A stretch of 64,000 bases of DNA from Actinomyces slackii. Its GTDB lineage: Bacteria; Actinomycetota; Actinomycetes; Actinomycetales; Actinomycetaceae. Made by a program: the position numbers and the translations under genes. The stretch lies in contig NZ_LR134363.1 of the NCBI RefSeq assembly GCF_900637295.1, positions 1,178,001-1,242,000 of the forward strand, given 5' to 3'. This document shows positions 48,116 to 58,085 of the stretch, piece after piece. Position 1 is the first letter of the stretch. Each line of letters opens with the position of its first letter. The notes beneath the pieces were generated by a model. It was not told where the DNA came from, made no database searches, and worked only from the letters and a program-made list of their open reading frames with translations.

Positions 48116-48970
48116 GTGAGTTCCGTGCCTGCCATCGCCCCGGCGTCATTGCCGCGGTCGCTGCGCGGGCGCACGCTGCTCATGGCGGTTGTCAACATCA
48201 CCCCGGACTCCTTCTCTGACGGCGGGCGATGGGACACCGCGCAGGCCGCTGTGGCCCATGGCCGCGACCTGGTGGCCCAAGGAGCCGACATCATCGATGT
48301 CGGTGGGGAGTCCACCCGTCCCGGCGCCCAGCGCGTCGACGCCGCCACCGAGGCCGCCCGCGTCCTGCCGGTGATCCGCGAGCTGGCCGAGCAGACGGTC
48401 GTCTCCGTGGACACCACCCGCGCCGCCACCGCCGAGGCCGCCCTCGAGGCCGGGGCGAGCATCATCAACGACGTCTCCGGGGGCCTGGCCGATCCCGCCA
48501 TGCACCGCCTCGTGGCCGAGTCCGGCGCCATCTACATCTGCCAGCACTGGCGGGGGAGCCCGGAGACCATGGACACCCTGACCGACTACCCCCAGGGGGT
48601 CGTCGCGGGCGTGACGGCAGAGCTGCGGGCCCGCCTCGACGAGCTCGCCGCCGCCGGGGCCCAGGCCCACCAGATCGTGGTGGACCCCGGGCTCGGATTC
48701 GCCAAGACCCACGAGCAGTCCTGGCAGCTCCTGGCCGCCACCGGCACCCTGGGCGCAGAGCTGGGCCACCCGGTCCTCATCGGCGCCTCCCGCAAGCGCT
48801 TCCTCTCCCTTGCCTGCGACGAGGGCGCCGCGCCCGCCCAGCGCGACGCCGCAACCGCCGCCACCACTGCCCTGGCAGCCGCCTCAGGCGCCTGGGCGGT
48901 CAGAGTCCACGAGGTCCCGGCCAACCGGGACGCTCTTCGCACCGCCTCCCTCTGGAAGGAACACCAGTGA
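48116..48970 (+). CDS. folP: Dihydropteroate synthase
   Basis: Joins 6-hydroxymethyl-dihydropterin pyrophosphate and p-aminobenzoate; the sulfonamide target. The product has 284 residues from GTG 48116. Signatures: VNITPDSFSDGGRW, DIIDVGGESTRPGA, SIINDVSGG, VDPGLGFAKT and IGASRKRF. It overlaps folB-folK by 4 nt (GTGA), an obvious folate operon. Confidence 0.96.
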   Translation: MSSVPAIAPASLPRSLRGRTLLMAVVNITPDSFSDGGRWDTAQAAVAHGRDLVAQGADIIDVGGESTRPGAQRVDAATEAARVLPVIRELAEQTVVSVDTTRAATAEAALEAGASIINDVSGGLADPAMHRLVAESGAIYICQHWRGSPETMDTLTDYPQGVVAGVTAELRARLDELAAAGAQAHQIVVDPGLGFAKTHEQSWQLLAATGTLGAELGHPVLIGASRKRFLSLACDEGAAPAQRDAATAATTALAAASGAWAVRVHEVPANRDALRTASLWKEHQ

Positions 48971-51321
48971 GCACCACCGTCACCGCGACCGGCGACCGGA
49001 TCAGTCTGGTCGGACTGTCAGCCCGCGGCCATCACGGCGTCCTGCCCTTCGAACGCGAGGAGGGACAGCTCTTCACCGTCGACGTCACCCTCGACCTGGG
49101 CCCGCGCGGCACCGCGGTGGCCGCCGTGACCGACAGCCTCGATGACGCCGTGGACTACGCCACGGTGGCCACGGCCGTGGTCACCATCATCGAGGGCGAG
49201 CCGGTGGGCCTCCTGGAGTCCCTGGCGGACCGCATCGCTGAAAAGGTCCTGTCTTACTCGCGCGTGCGCGCCGCTGAGATCACGGTGCACAAGCCCCAGG
49301 CCCCCCTGGATGTGGCCTTCGAGGATGTGGCGGTGACCATCCACCGCGTCTCGGATGCCGCCCAGTCGAGCGAGCCCGCCGAGTCGGCCGCGGCCCCCGC
49401 CGCTGAGCCCGCCGAGCCCGAGGCCCGCCGCCACACCTCGCACCGCGCCCAGTCCCCCGACGAGCACCTCTCCGGGGCCGCTGGGGCAACGGGTGCCGCC
49501 GGCATCGCCGCCTCGACCACCTGGGGGAGCCAGGCCTGGGCGGATGACTCCCAGGACTCAGCTGACTCGGTTGACTCAGCGCAGGCCTCCGACGCCCTGT
49601 CGGCCCCCGACCTCCTCTCCGCCCAGCCCGCGAGCCAGTCGCCCCTGCGCGCCGAGCCCGAGCCCGTGACGGACAGCGCCGCGCCCGACCTGGGCGACCA
49701 GGACGAGGACGCCGACCACCTCCTCGAGGACGCCCTCATGGCCGCCGTCCAGGCGGACGACGAGCCCGGCTACCCGGACTTCGGTGCCGCCGAGCAGGAG
49801 GCCGCGGTCGGCGGGCCCAGCCCCGTGGTCGACGACTCCGAGGGATGGGTCACCCAGGACTCCGTGGCCGACGCCGCGGCGCCGGCGGCCCCCATCGACT
49901 CCCTGCCGGCGGGCCTTCCCATCCAGCTTCCCGGGGAGGGTCGCCACCGCGCCGAGACCGGCATCGGCTCGCCCCAGGACTCCTACCTGGACCAGCAGGA
50001 GGGCCTCCCGGGCCTCCCGGACGCCGCCGGTGACGAGGCGGCCGCGGCCGGCCTGGGCGGCGAGTCCGCGGCGAGCGCGGCGCTGCTCGATCCCACCGCT
50101 CACACGGCCGATTCCGCTGAGCCAGCCGACTCCGCCAGGCCGGCGGGGAGCGCTGGGAGCGCTGACGACCCCGGCGCGTTCCTGGCCCAGGCCCCGGTGA
50201 CCGACGCTCCCGAGGAGGCCCGGGAGGACCAGTCGGCCCCCGTCGTCGCCGCTCAGGCGGTGGACCCGCTCGACCAGCGCCCCGGGCGCCCCGTGGGGGC
50301 GGTCATCGCCCTGGGCGCCAACGCCGGCCACGTCCTGGTCAACCTGCGCAACGCCGTGCGCTCCCTGCAGGGCGCCGAGGGCCTCGAGGTCCTCCAGGTC
50401 GGGCCCCTGGCCCGCACCGTGGCCGAGGTCCTGCCCGACGCCGAGCCGCAGCCCGACTACCTCAACACGGTGGTCACCGCGCTGACTACCCTGACCCCGC
50501 GCGAGCTGCTGGCCCTGTGCCAGCAGCTGGAGGCGGAGGCCGGACGGGTGCGCACCACCCAGTGGGCCCCGCGCACCCTGGACGTCGACGTCATCAGCGT
50601 CGAGGGCGTGACCTCCCACGATCCCGAGCTGAGCCTGCCCCACCCGCGGGCCCACGAGCGGGCCTTCGTGCTGGTGCCCTGGGCTCAGGCGGACCCCTTC
50701 GCCGACCTGGACGGGCGGGCCGTGGCCGAGCTGGCCGACGAGGCGCCGGGCCGCGACGGCCTGCGCTGGCTCGCCTTCGACTGGCTCGACACCGACAACA
50801 TCCCCGACAAGCCCACCGGCCCCTACGTGGCGCCCCCCGTCCTGGAGGAGGACCCCGAGCCCATGGAGGTGGTCTACGAGGCCACCCGCAATGAGCGCTC
50901 CGTGGCCGATGCCGAGCTGGCCGCCGAGTACCTCGGCGGCGTCGGAGGGCTCGGGTCGGACCCGCAGGCCGGGCACGCCATCCAGGCCGTCCAGTCCGCC
51001 GAGCCGCGCAGCGCCGCCGCCCAGCCGGACCTCCCCTCAGAGCCCCAGGCCGAGGGCCCCGGCGCGGCCCAGGGCCTGGACAACCCCTTCGCGGCGGCCT
51101 CCTTCGGCACCGACTACGCGGTGCCCGTTGATCAGGCGGAGCAGGTCGAGCAGCCCGAGCAGGTGGGGCAGGGCGAGCAGTTAGACCTGGGCCAGCACTC
51201 GCCCTTCCACGTCCCCGGCCAGGCTCCCCCGGCCGGCGCCGAGGACTCCTGGGACGCCCCGCTGCAGTGGAACGACGTCATCGGGGGTGGCCCCGGTTCA
51301 GGTCCCCGTCAGGGCTCCTGA
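48967..51321 (+). CDS. folBK: Fused dihydroneopterin aldolase / HPPK (FolB-FolK) with long disordered segments
   Basis: The product has 784 residues. The FolB domain (about 10-125: ISLVGLSARGHHGVLPFERE, LDDAVDYATV, EITVHKPQAPL) makes 6-hydroxymethyl-dihydropterin. The FolK domain (about 443-590: GAVIALGANAGHVLVNLRNA, PDYLNTVVTALTTLTPRELL, WAPRTLDVDVI) pyrophosphorylates it for FolP. Between them are about 315 Ala/Asp/Glu/Pro-rich residues, and about 190 more follow FolK. Bifunctional FolBK is known in actinomycetes, but these disordered parts exceed the two enzymes in length. Its start lies in the folP stop. Confidence 0.92.
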   Translation: MSTTVTATGDRISLVGLSARGHHGVLPFEREEGQLFTVDVTLDLGPRGTAVAAVTDSLDDAVDYATVATAVVTIIEGEPVGLLESLADRIAEKVLSYSRVRAAEITVHKPQAPLDVAFEDVAVTIHRVSDAAQSSEPAESAAAPAAEPAEPEARRHTSHRAQSPDEHLSGAAGATGAAGIAASTTWGSQAWADDSQDSADSVDSAQASDALSAPDLLSAQPASQSPLRAEPEPVTDSAAPDLGDQDEDADHLLEDALMAAVQADDEPGYPDFGAAEQEAAVGGPSPVVDDSEGWVTQDSVADAAAPAAPIDSLPAGLPIQLPGEGRHRAETGIGSPQDSYLDQQEGLPGLPDAAGDEAAAAGLGGESAASAALLDPTAHTADSAEPADSARPAGSAGSADDPGAFLAQAPVTDAPEEAREDQSAPVVAAQAVDPLDQRPGRPVGAVIALGANAGHVLVNLRNAVRSLQGAEGLEVLQVGPLARTVAEVLPDAEPQPDYLNTVVTALTTLTPRELLALCQQLEAEAGRVRTTQWAPRTLDVDVISVEGVTSHDPELSLPHPRAHERAFVLVPWAQADPFADLDGRAVAELADEAPGRDGLRWLAFDWLDTDNIPDKPTGPYVAPPVLEEDPEPMEVVYEATRNERSVADAELAAEYLGGVGGLGSDPQAGHAIQAVQSAEPRSAAAQPDLPSEPQAEGPGAAQGLDNPFAAASFGTDYAVPVDQAEQVEQPEQVGQGEQLDLGQHSPFHVPGQAPPAGAEDSWDAPLQWNDVIGGGPGSGPRQGS

Positions 51322-51806
51322 TGCGTCGGACCCGCTGGACCAGTGCCCTGGCCTGGTTCGCGGTTGCCTCAGTGGCCGCCTGGGCGGCTGGCGACGTGGT
51401 GCTGCGCCATCGCGGATGGCTTCCCTCCCTGACCCCCTGGGGGGCCCTGGTCGCCCTGGGGATCGCGGGAATCGTCCTGACCTGCGGGCTGGCCGTGCGG
51501 CGCCTGCGCGCGCGCGAGCGCACCTGGATGACCCCGACCGGCGCCGCCATCACGGCAGCGGCGGCCCAGGCCTCGGCGCATGTGGGCGCCGTCGTGGGCG
51601 GGGTCTACGGCGGTCAGCTGGTCCTGGCCCTGCTGTCCCCCGACTCCCCGGCAATGGGCCAGCACGCCTGGAGCGCGGGCGGAAGCCTGGTGGCCTGCCT
51701 GATCTGGTGCATCATCGGCTTCGTCGTCGAGCACTGGTGCGTCATCTCCGACGGCGAGGATGAGGATGGTCCCGGTGGCGCCCCCTCCGGCGGCGCGGCC
51801 GCCTGA
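51321..51806 (+). CDS. DUF3180 membrane protein
   Basis: The product has 161 residues starting in the folBK stop (TGATG). Four hydrophobic segments (SALAWFAVASVAAWAAGDVV, WGALVALGIAGIVLTCGLAV, AHVGAVVGGVYGGQLVLALL, SLVACLIWCIIGFVV) and an acidic tail fit DUF3180, which follows folK in actinobacterial operons. Function unknown. Confidence 0.85.
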   Translation: MRRTRWTSALAWFAVASVAAWAAGDVVLRHRGWLPSLTPWGALVALGIAGIVLTCGLAVRRLRARERTWMTPTGAAITAAAAQASAHVGAVVGGVYGGQLVLALLSPDSPAMGQHAWSAGGSLVACLIWCIIGFVVEHWCVISDGEDEDGPGGAPSGGAAA

Positions 51807-51889
51807 CCGGCCGATTCTGCGACAGGCCAGCGGGCAGGCCGCTGACCTGGGAGGATATGGGGGATCGTCGAAGCGAGGAGTAGGTCGAT

Positions 51890-52372
51890 ATGGATCACCC
51901 CTTCGCCCCTGAGGGCGTTGCCTTCCAACCGGTCTCCGCCCGGCTGACCACTGCCAGGCTCCTGATCGCCGTGCTGTGCTGCGCCTGCCTCATCATCGCG
52001 GGGGCCGTGGCCGGCTACCTGCTGGGCCCCTGGTGGCTCGTGTGCTCCGGCGTCGGCGCGGGGCTCATGGTCTGGATGCTGTGGCTGATCCCGCGCCAGG
52101 TGAGGGCCATGGGCTACGCCCTGACCGGCGACCACCTCCTGTGGCGCCACGGCGTCATGTTCCGCTCCATGAGCGTCATCCCCTATGGCCGCATGCAGTT
52201 CGTCGACACCTCCCAGGGGCCCCTCGCCTCGCGCCTGGGCATCGCCAAGGTCCGTCTCCACACGGCCTCGGCCAGCACCGATGCGACCATCAACGGGCTC
52301 CCCGTCGCCCAGGCCGAGCACCTGCGCCAGGTGCTGTCCCAGCGCGGCGAGGAGAGGATGGCGGGACTGTGA
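51890..52372 (+). CDS. Bacterial PH-domain (DUF304/YdbS-like) membrane protein
   Basis: The product has 160 residues. Two adjacent transmembrane helices (LLIAVLCCACLIIAGAVAGY, VCSGVGAGLMVWMLWLIPRQ) are followed by a bPH2 domain (GYALTGDHLLWRHGVMFRSM, VIPYGRMQFVDTSQGPLASR). Homologues such as YdbS occur with YdbT-type partners; the next gene is such a partner and overlaps by 4 nt. The role is unclear. Confidence 0.85.
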   Translation: MDHPFAPEGVAFQPVSARLTTARLLIAVLCCACLIIAGAVAGYLLGPWWLVCSGVGAGLMVWMLWLIPRQVRAMGYALTGDHLLWRHGVMFRSMSVIPYGRMQFVDTSQGPLASRLGIAKVRLHTASASTDATINGLPVAQAEHLRQVLSQRGEERMAGL

Positions 52373-54201
52373 CCCGCCGGCAGGCCGCAGGCGGCAGGCA
52401 CAAGCAGGAGCGAGGCATCGCCCTGCCCGCCGACGTCCGCTGGCGGCGGGTGTCCATCGTCACCCCCATCCTGGAGGGGTGGAAGATCGCCACGGGCATC
52501 CTGGCCTTCATCACCGTCCAGAACCTCGATGAGATCGTCCAGGCCTACCGGTACCTCGATGAGCGCGGCGGCATCGCCGCGGCGCATGTCCTCTACGCCG
52601 GGCTGGTGGTGGCGGCCCTGCTCCTGATCTGGGCGCTGCTGGGCCTGGCCTCCTGGTGGCGGCGCTCCTACGCGGTGGATGCCGACGGCGTCTACCTGCG
52701 CACCGGCCTGCTCTTCCGCCAGCTGCGCACCGCGCGCCTGCCGCGCATCCAGTCCGTCGACGTCGTCCATCCCCTTCTGGGCCGCATCCTGGGCATGGGG
52801 CAGCTGACGGTGGAGGTGGCCGGGGGCAAGGACTCCCGGGTGGTCATCGGGTTCCTGCGAACCCGCGACCTGGAGGCGCTGCGCGAGCGCATCCTGGACC
52901 TGGCGGCGGGAGTCGCCGATGGGCCTCACAATGCCGCGGCATCCCCGGCAGGGCGGGAGGCGCCGGGGGAGGGGGGCGTCGAGGCGCCGGGCAGGATTCC
53001 GCGGAGCCGCGAGGAGCACCCCCTCTACGCGGTTCAGCCCGGGATGCTCCTGGCCTCCATGGCCCGCAGCGGGGTGGTGGTCGGCGGCCTCGTCTTCGCC
53101 CTGGCCTCCATCGGCGCCGCCGCCGTGGCCCTGATCACGAGCGAGATGGCGAGCCTGTCCGCCCTGGGGGCGCTGATGCCGGCCCTGGCCACGCCCGTGG
53201 GTGTCATCACCATCGTGTGGCGGCGCTTCAACAATGGTTGGGACTTCCGCGCGGCCGCCACCCCCAGTGGCATCCGCATGCGCTACGGGCTGACCTCGGA
53301 GATCTCGCGCACCCTGCCGCCAGGTCGGGTTCACGCCGTCAAGATCGGCCAGCCCCTGCTGTGGCGCTCCAAGGACTGGTGGAGGGTGGAGATCGTCGTG
53401 GCCGGGCGCGAGGGCAGCTCGGAGGACAACGGCCAGTCCGCGGCGATCGATGTGCTCCTGCCCGTGGGCCAGCGCGCCACCGCGCTGCGCGCGCTGTGGC
53501 TGGTGATTTCCGACCTCGGGCACGCCGACCCCGATGGGCTGCTGGCCAGTGCCCTGGACGGGATGGATGAGGATGGGGTGGGGGACCGCCGCGCCCCGGT
53601 GGGGGAGCCCGGGCGGGGCTTCGTGCGCGTCTCCCCGCGCGGCCGGGTCTTTTCCCCGATCGTCTGGCGGCGCGAGGCCATCATCCTGACCGGGACCTGC
53701 GTGATCGTCCGCACCGGGCGCGTGCGGCGGCGGATCATCGCCGTGCCCTACGAGCGCATCCAGTCCCTGCGGGTGCTCCGGGGGCCCATGGCCCGGCGGC
53801 TCGGCCTGGCCTCCCTCAAGCTCGACATGGTCGCCGACGACCTGTCCATGTGGGTGGGCAATCTCCCTGCCGTCGACGCTTACGCACTGGTCCACGAGAT
53901 CGCCGAGCGCTCGGTGATGCGCCGCAGCCAGGAGCACCTGGACCGCTGGCTCCAGCGGGCCATCACAGTCCCCGGGGCATCGGATGATCCCGGGGCATCC
54001 GCCGCGGGGCGGCCTGCGGTGGCATCTGTTGCGGCGCCGCCTGCTGCTGGGCCGCCCGCTGCAGCGGCGCCCACCGTTGGGTCATCTGCTGCTGAGCGGA
54101 CTATCGCAGAGCCGCCTGCTGCTGGGTGGCCTGTCGCCGAGCCGCCGGCTGCTGGGCCGGCTGCCGCTGGGTGGCCCGTCGTAGAGTCGCCTGACCCGTG
54201 A
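52369..54201 (+). CDS. Multi-PH-domain membrane protein (DUF304/YdbT-like)
   Basis: The product has 610 residues from GTG 52369. Three bPH2 modules: YAVDADGVYLRTGLLFRQLR with LPRIQSVDVVHPLLGRILG, a middle one (PSGIRMRYGLTSEISRTLPP, VHAVKIGQPLLWR) and a third (IVRTGRVRRRIIAVPYERIQ). They alternate with paired transmembrane helices. The last 65 residues are Ala/Pro repeats (AAGPPAAAAP, EPPAAGWPVAEPP). It pairs with the smaller PH protein upstream. Function unknown. Confidence 0.85.
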   Translation: MTRRQAAGGRHKQERGIALPADVRWRRVSIVTPILEGWKIATGILAFITVQNLDEIVQAYRYLDERGGIAAAHVLYAGLVVAALLLIWALLGLASWWRRSYAVDADGVYLRTGLLFRQLRTARLPRIQSVDVVHPLLGRILGMGQLTVEVAGGKDSRVVIGFLRTRDLEALRERILDLAAGVADGPHNAAASPAGREAPGEGGVEAPGRIPRSREEHPLYAVQPGMLLASMARSGVVVGGLVFALASIGAAAVALITSEMASLSALGALMPALATPVGVITIVWRRFNNGWDFRAAATPSGIRMRYGLTSEISRTLPPGRVHAVKIGQPLLWRSKDWWRVEIVVAGREGSSEDNGQSAAIDVLLPVGQRATALRALWLVISDLGHADPDGLLASALDGMDEDGVGDRRAPVGEPGRGFVRVSPRGRVFSPIVWRREAIILTGTCVIVRTGRVRRRIIAVPYERIQSLRVLRGPMARRLGLASLKLDMVADDLSMWVGNLPAVDAYALVHEIAERSVMRRSQEHLDRWLQRAITVPGASDDPGASAAGRPAVASVAAPPAAGPPAAAAPTVGSSAAERTIAEPPAAGWPVAEPPAAGPAAAGWPVVESPDP

Positions 54202-54264
54202 GCGCGGCCGACCCGTGAGCGCCGCCGGCCCTGGGACGGTGGCAGCCGTGAGAGCATCGGTGCC

Positions 54265-55194
54265 ATGAGTTTGACTGATGGCACCGCCCTTGCCGGGCGT
54301 CCTGGGCGTCTGGGGGTGGGCATCATCTCCGCGGGACGCGTCGGCGCTGTCCTGGGCTCGGCGCTCAGGGCGGTGGAGCACCAGATCGTCGGCGTCCACG
54401 CCGTCTCCGAGGAATCCCGGGAGCGGGCGGAGATGCTTCTGCCGGGCGTGCCCCTGGCCGAGGTCGAGCAGATCGTTGAGCGCGCCGAGCTCGTCCTGCT
54501 GGCCGTGCCCGATGACGCCCTGGGATCCCTTGTTCAGGGACTGGCCGATCTTGGCCGCTGGCAGCCGGGGCAGCTGGTCGCCCACACCTCCGGGCTTCAC
54601 GGGTTGGCCATCCTGGAGCCCGCCCGGCGCCTGGGGGCGATCCCCCTGGCCATCCACCCGGCGATGACCTTCGGCGGATTCTCCACGGATGTGGCCAGGC
54701 TCGTGGGCTGCCCCATGGCCGTGACCGCTCCCGCGGCGGTTCTGCCCATCGCCCAGGCCCTGGCCGTTGAGCTCGGCGGTGAGCCCTTCATCCTCGATGA
54801 GGCCGCCCGGCCCGCCTACCACGCCGCTCTGGCGCATGGCGCCAACCATCTGGTGACCCTGGTGGATCAGGCGGTCCGGGCCCTGCGCGCCGCCGGGGTC
54901 GATGACGCCCCGGCCACTCTCAGGCCCCTGCTCGGTGCCGCCCTGGACCGGGCCCTGCAGGAGGGCGGGACCGCCCTGACCGGCCCGGTCTCGCGCGGCG
55001 ACGCGGGGACGGTGGCCGCCCACCTGGAGGCCCTTGAGGCGCTGGGCGACGAGGAGGGCCGTGATCTGGGCGATGTCGTGAGCAGCTACCGGCATCTGGC
55101 CGGCGCCACGGTGCAGCGCTGCCTGGACCAGGGGCGGATCGACGCCTCGCAGGCGCGCCGGCTGAGGCAGGCCCTCGGGGACACGGCCCCGTGA
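54265..55194 (+). CDS. Rossmann-like DUF2520 oxidoreductase-type protein
   Basis: The product has 309 residues. N-terminal NAD(P)-binding fold with GVGIISAGRVGAVLGSAL (GxxxxGxxG variant) and LVLLAVPDDALGSL; then HTSGLHGLAIL, HPAMTF and an all-helical C-terminal DUF2520 domain (AAYHAALAHGANHL-like). The family often stands before panC in actinobacteria, which fits a position close to panC here with lysS between. The reaction is unproven. Confidence 0.88.
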   Translation: MSLTDGTALAGRPGRLGVGIISAGRVGAVLGSALRAVEHQIVGVHAVSEESRERAEMLLPGVPLAEVEQIVERAELVLLAVPDDALGSLVQGLADLGRWQPGQLVAHTSGLHGLAILEPARRLGAIPLAIHPAMTFGGFSTDVARLVGCPMAVTAPAAVLPIAQALAVELGGEPFILDEAARPAYHAALAHGANHLVTLVDQAVRALRAAGVDDAPATLRPLLGAALDRALQEGGTALTGPVSRGDAGTVAAHLEALEALGDEEGRDLGDVVSSYRHLAGATVQRCLDQGRIDASQARRLRQALGDTAP

Positions 55195-55346
55195 CCCACC
55201 CGGTCGATCCATACCAGCCGCGATGGCAGGAGCATCTGCTGCGATCCGGGATGCGGCAGGCCGGGGCGCCTGGGTCTCTGCGGGCGTGAGGAACAGCCCG
55301 GCGCCTGCCGCTCGGCGGCACCGGGGCTCCCGGTAGACTTCCGGGC

Positions 55347-57002
55347 GTGACCGACGCCCATGAGCTCCAGCAGTCCCCCGTCCCTGAGCCCGCCGAGTCC
55401 GGTGAGGCCCCCCGGCCCGCCTCCGATCCCGGGCCGGGAGAGCAGTTCCAGGTCCGCGCCGGCAAGCGCGAGCGCCTGCGGGAGGAGGGCTGGGACCCCT
55501 ACCCGGTGAGCGTGCCGGTGACCACGACGATCGCCGAGGTGCGCGCCGCGCACGGCCACCTCGAGGCCGGCGCGGAGACCGAGGTCCTGGTGGGCGTGGC
55601 CGGGCGCGTGGTCTTCCTGCGCAACACCGGCAAGCTGTGCTTCGTCACCCTCATGGATGGCGCGGGCACCACTCTTCAGGCCATGCTCTCGGCCAAGTCC
55701 CTGCCCGGCTCCGGGCACTCCAGCCTGGCGGCCTTCAAGGCGGATGTGGACCTGGGCGATCATCTCTTCGTCCACGGCCGCGTGGGCTGCTCGCGGCGCG
55801 GCGAGCTCTCGGTGTTCGCCGAGCCCATCCTGCGCGAGGGCGCCGAGCTGGCCGAGGCCTGCGATGACGATATTGAGGTCCCGGCCTGGCGCATCGCCTC
55901 CAAGGCCCTGCGCCCACTGCCCAAGACCTGGACCAATGAGGCCGGGGAGACGGTGACCCTCTCGGAGGAGCAGCGGGTGCGCCGTCGGGAGCTGGACCTC
56001 ATCACCAGGCCCGCCGCGCGGGACATGGTGCGCACGCGGGCCGCCGTCGTGCGCTCCATCCGCGAGAACTTCCACGGCCGCGACTACCTGGAGCTGGAGA
56101 CCCCCATGCTCCAGGTCATCCACGGCGGGGCGTCCGCGCGGCCCTTCGTCACCCACATGAACGCCTTCGACACGGACCTCTACCTGCGCATCGCCACGGA
56201 GATCTACCTTAAGCGCGCCGTGGTGGGCGGCGTGGACCGCGTCTTCGAGATCAACCGGAACTTCCGCAATGAGGGCGTGGACTCCTCCCACTCCCCGGAG
56301 TTCACCGCCCTGGAGGCCTACGAGGCCTACTCGGACTACCACGGCATGGCCGAGCTGACCCGTGACCTCATCCAGGTCGCCGCCCGCGACGCGCTGGGCC
56401 TGGAGGAGGGCAAGGAGATCGTCACGCTGGCCGACGGCACCGAGTACGACCTGTCCGGCCAGTGGCGCCAGATCGACCTGTACACCTCGGTCTCCGAGGC
56501 CGTCGGCGAGGAGATCACCGTGGAGACTCCTCGCGAGCAGCTGGTGCGGATCGCCGAGAGGCTGGACCTGGAGGTGGATGACTACGCGGTGGCCGGCAAG
56601 ATCGTCGAGGACATCTTCGAGGTGACCGTGGGCGATGACCTGTGGGAGCCGACCTTCGTCTTCGACTTCCCCGAGGACACCTCCCCGCTGACCCGCTACC
56701 ACCGCTCCCGGCCGGGCCTGACGGAGAAGTGGGACCTCTACATCCGCGGCATGGAGACCGCCACCGCCTACTCCGAGCTGGCCGACCCCGTTGTCCAGCG
56801 TGAGCGCTTCGAGGCCCAGGCCCTGGCGGCCGCCAATGGCGACCCCGAGGCGATGATCCTCGACGAGGACTTCCTGGTGGCCATGGAGCAGGGCTTCCCG
56901 CCCTGCGGCGGCATGGGCATGGGCATCGACCGCGTGCTCATGGCCCTGACCGGCCAGGGCATCCGCGAGACCATCACCTTCCCCATCGTCAAGCGCGGCT
57001 GA
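55347..57002 (+). CDS. lysS: Lysyl-tRNA synthetase (class II)
   Basis: Charges tRNA-Lys. The product has 551 residues from GTG. OB-fold anticodon domain: [20 protein letters not shown]. Catalytic core: motif 1 near [20 protein letters not shown], motif 2 [20 protein letters not shown], motif 3 [14 protein letters not shown]. The first 30 residues are Pro/Glu-rich and dispensable-looking. Complete. Confidence 0.97.
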   Translation: MTDAHELQQSPVPEPAESGEAPRPASDPGPGEQFQVRAGKRERLREEGWDPYPVSVPVTTTIAEVRAAHGHLEAGAETEVLVGVAGRVVFLRNTGKLCFVTLMDGAGTTLQAMLSAKSLPGSGHSSLAAFKADVDLGDHLFVHGRVGCSRRGELSVFAEPILREGAELAEACDDDIEVPAWRIASKALRPLPKTWTNEAGETVTLSEEQRVRRRELDLITRPAARDMVRTRAAVVRSIRENFHGRDYLELETPMLQVIHGGASARPFVTHMNAFDTDLYLRIATEIYLKRAVVGGVDRVFEINRNFRNEGVDSSHSPEFTALEAYEAYSDYHGMAELTRDLIQVAARDALGLEEGKEIVTLADGTEYDLSGQWRQIDLYTSVSEAVGEEITVETPREQLVRIAERLDLEVDDYAVAGKIVEDIFEVTVGDDLWEPTFVFDFPEDTSPLTRYHRSRPGLTEKWDLYIRGMETATAYSELADPVVQRERFEAQALAAANGDPEAMILDEDFLVAMEQGFPPCGGMGMGIDRVLMALTGQGIRETITFPIVKRG

Positions 57003-57072
57003 TCTCGCCCTGTCGCCCCGGCTTCCAGCGTTCCCGTGCGGGGCTCGGCCCCCGATCATCTAGCCTTGGGGC

Positions 57073-58008
57073 GTGAGCGCTGATCCTTCTGCCGACCGCA
57101 CTGCCCTGGCTCGTACTCGTGGCGAGCTGGCCGCCGCGCTGGAGCTCTGTCCTGGGCCGCGCGCCGTGGTGATGACCATGGGCGCCCTCCATGAGGGGCA
57201 CTTCGACCTGGTCCGCCGGGCCGCCGACCTGGCCGGGCCGGGGGGAACTGTGGTGGTGACGATCTTCGTCAACCCACTGCAGTTCGCCGCGGGGGAGGAC
57301 CTGGAGGCCTACCCGCGCGACCTGGAGCGCGATGTGGATGGGCTGGAGCGGGTCCTGGGAGAGCGCGGGGAGAGTACGGGGCGCCTGGTGGTCTTCGCCC
57401 CCACGACCGAGGTCATCTACCCTCGCGGCGAGCCGGGGGTGCGCATCGATCCGGGCCCCTTGGCCACGGTTCTGGAGGGGCGGAGTCGGCCCACCCATTT
57501 CGCCGGGGTCTGTCAGGTGGTCCTCACCCTGCTGAACCTGACCGCGCCCCAGTGGGCACTGTTCGGGCGGAAGGACGCCCAGCAGTTGGCCATCGTGCGG
57601 GCCATGGTCCAGGACCTGGCCGTCGGTGTGGAGATCGTGCCGGTGGAGATTCGTCGGGAGGATGACGGCCTGGCCATGAGCTCGCGCAACGCCTATCTCA
57701 GTGCGCGGGAGCGCCAACAGGCGCTGGCCCTGTCCCGGGCGCTTGAGGCCGGTGCGGTCGCGGCGAGGTCGGGCGGCGATGCCCGGGCCGTGCGCGCTGC
57801 CGCCCTGGAGGTCCTGGAGGCCGCCGACGGGGTCGAGGTCGACTATGCAGCGGTGGTGAACCCTGGCACCTTCGAGGATCTGGCCGGCGCGGGGCTCGGC
57901 CTGGCTGCCGGCGCAGCGCGGAGCGCGGATGCCCCCGCCTGGCTGCTGGCCGTGGCGGCCCGCGTGGGCTCCACCAGGCTCATCGACAACACCCTGATCC
58001 TCCCCTGA
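57073..58008 (+). CDS. panC: Pantothenate synthetase
   Basis: Condenses pantoate and beta-alanine using ATP. The product has 311 residues from GTG. Motifs: MTMGALHEGHFDLVRRA (HIGH-like), FVNPLQFAAGEDLEAYPRDL, GRSRPTHFAGVCQVVLTLLN, FGRKDAQQL and MSSRNAYLS. The tail has a short Ala-rich insert (AGLGLAAGAARSADAPA). A 68-bp palindrome follows the stop directly. Confidence 0.95.
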   Translation: MSADPSADRTALARTRGELAAALELCPGPRAVVMTMGALHEGHFDLVRRAADLAGPGGTVVVTIFVNPLQFAAGEDLEAYPRDLERDVDGLERVLGERGESTGRLVVFAPTTEVIYPRGEPGVRIDPGPLATVLEGRSRPTHFAGVCQVVLTLLNLTAPQWALFGRKDAQQLAIVRAMVQDLAVGVEIVPVEIRREDDGLAMSSRNAYLSARERQQALALSRALEAGAVAARSGGDARAVRAAALEVLEAADGVEVDYAAVVNPGTFEDLAGAGLGLAAGAARSADAPAWLLAVAARVGSTRLIDNTLILP

Positions 58009-58009
58009 C

Positions 58010-58077
58010 TCCGCCAATTTGCGCGAGTTCGTGCTTTTCCGGGCCCGGAAATGTACGAACTCGCGCAAATTGGCGGA
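58010..58077. terminator. 68-bp near-perfect palindrome between convergent genes
   Basis: Arms of 23 bp (58010-58032, 58055-58077; GCGCGAGTTCGT with its complement) surround an inner palindrome TTTCCGGGCCCGGAAA. The whole is one long hairpin starting 2 bp after the panC stop and ending 8 bp before the convergent gene, so termination for both is likely. A diverged relative lies at about 58996-59046 (gtgagttcgca..aattcacgc). Confidence 0.65.
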
Positions 58078-58085
58078 ATCACGGG

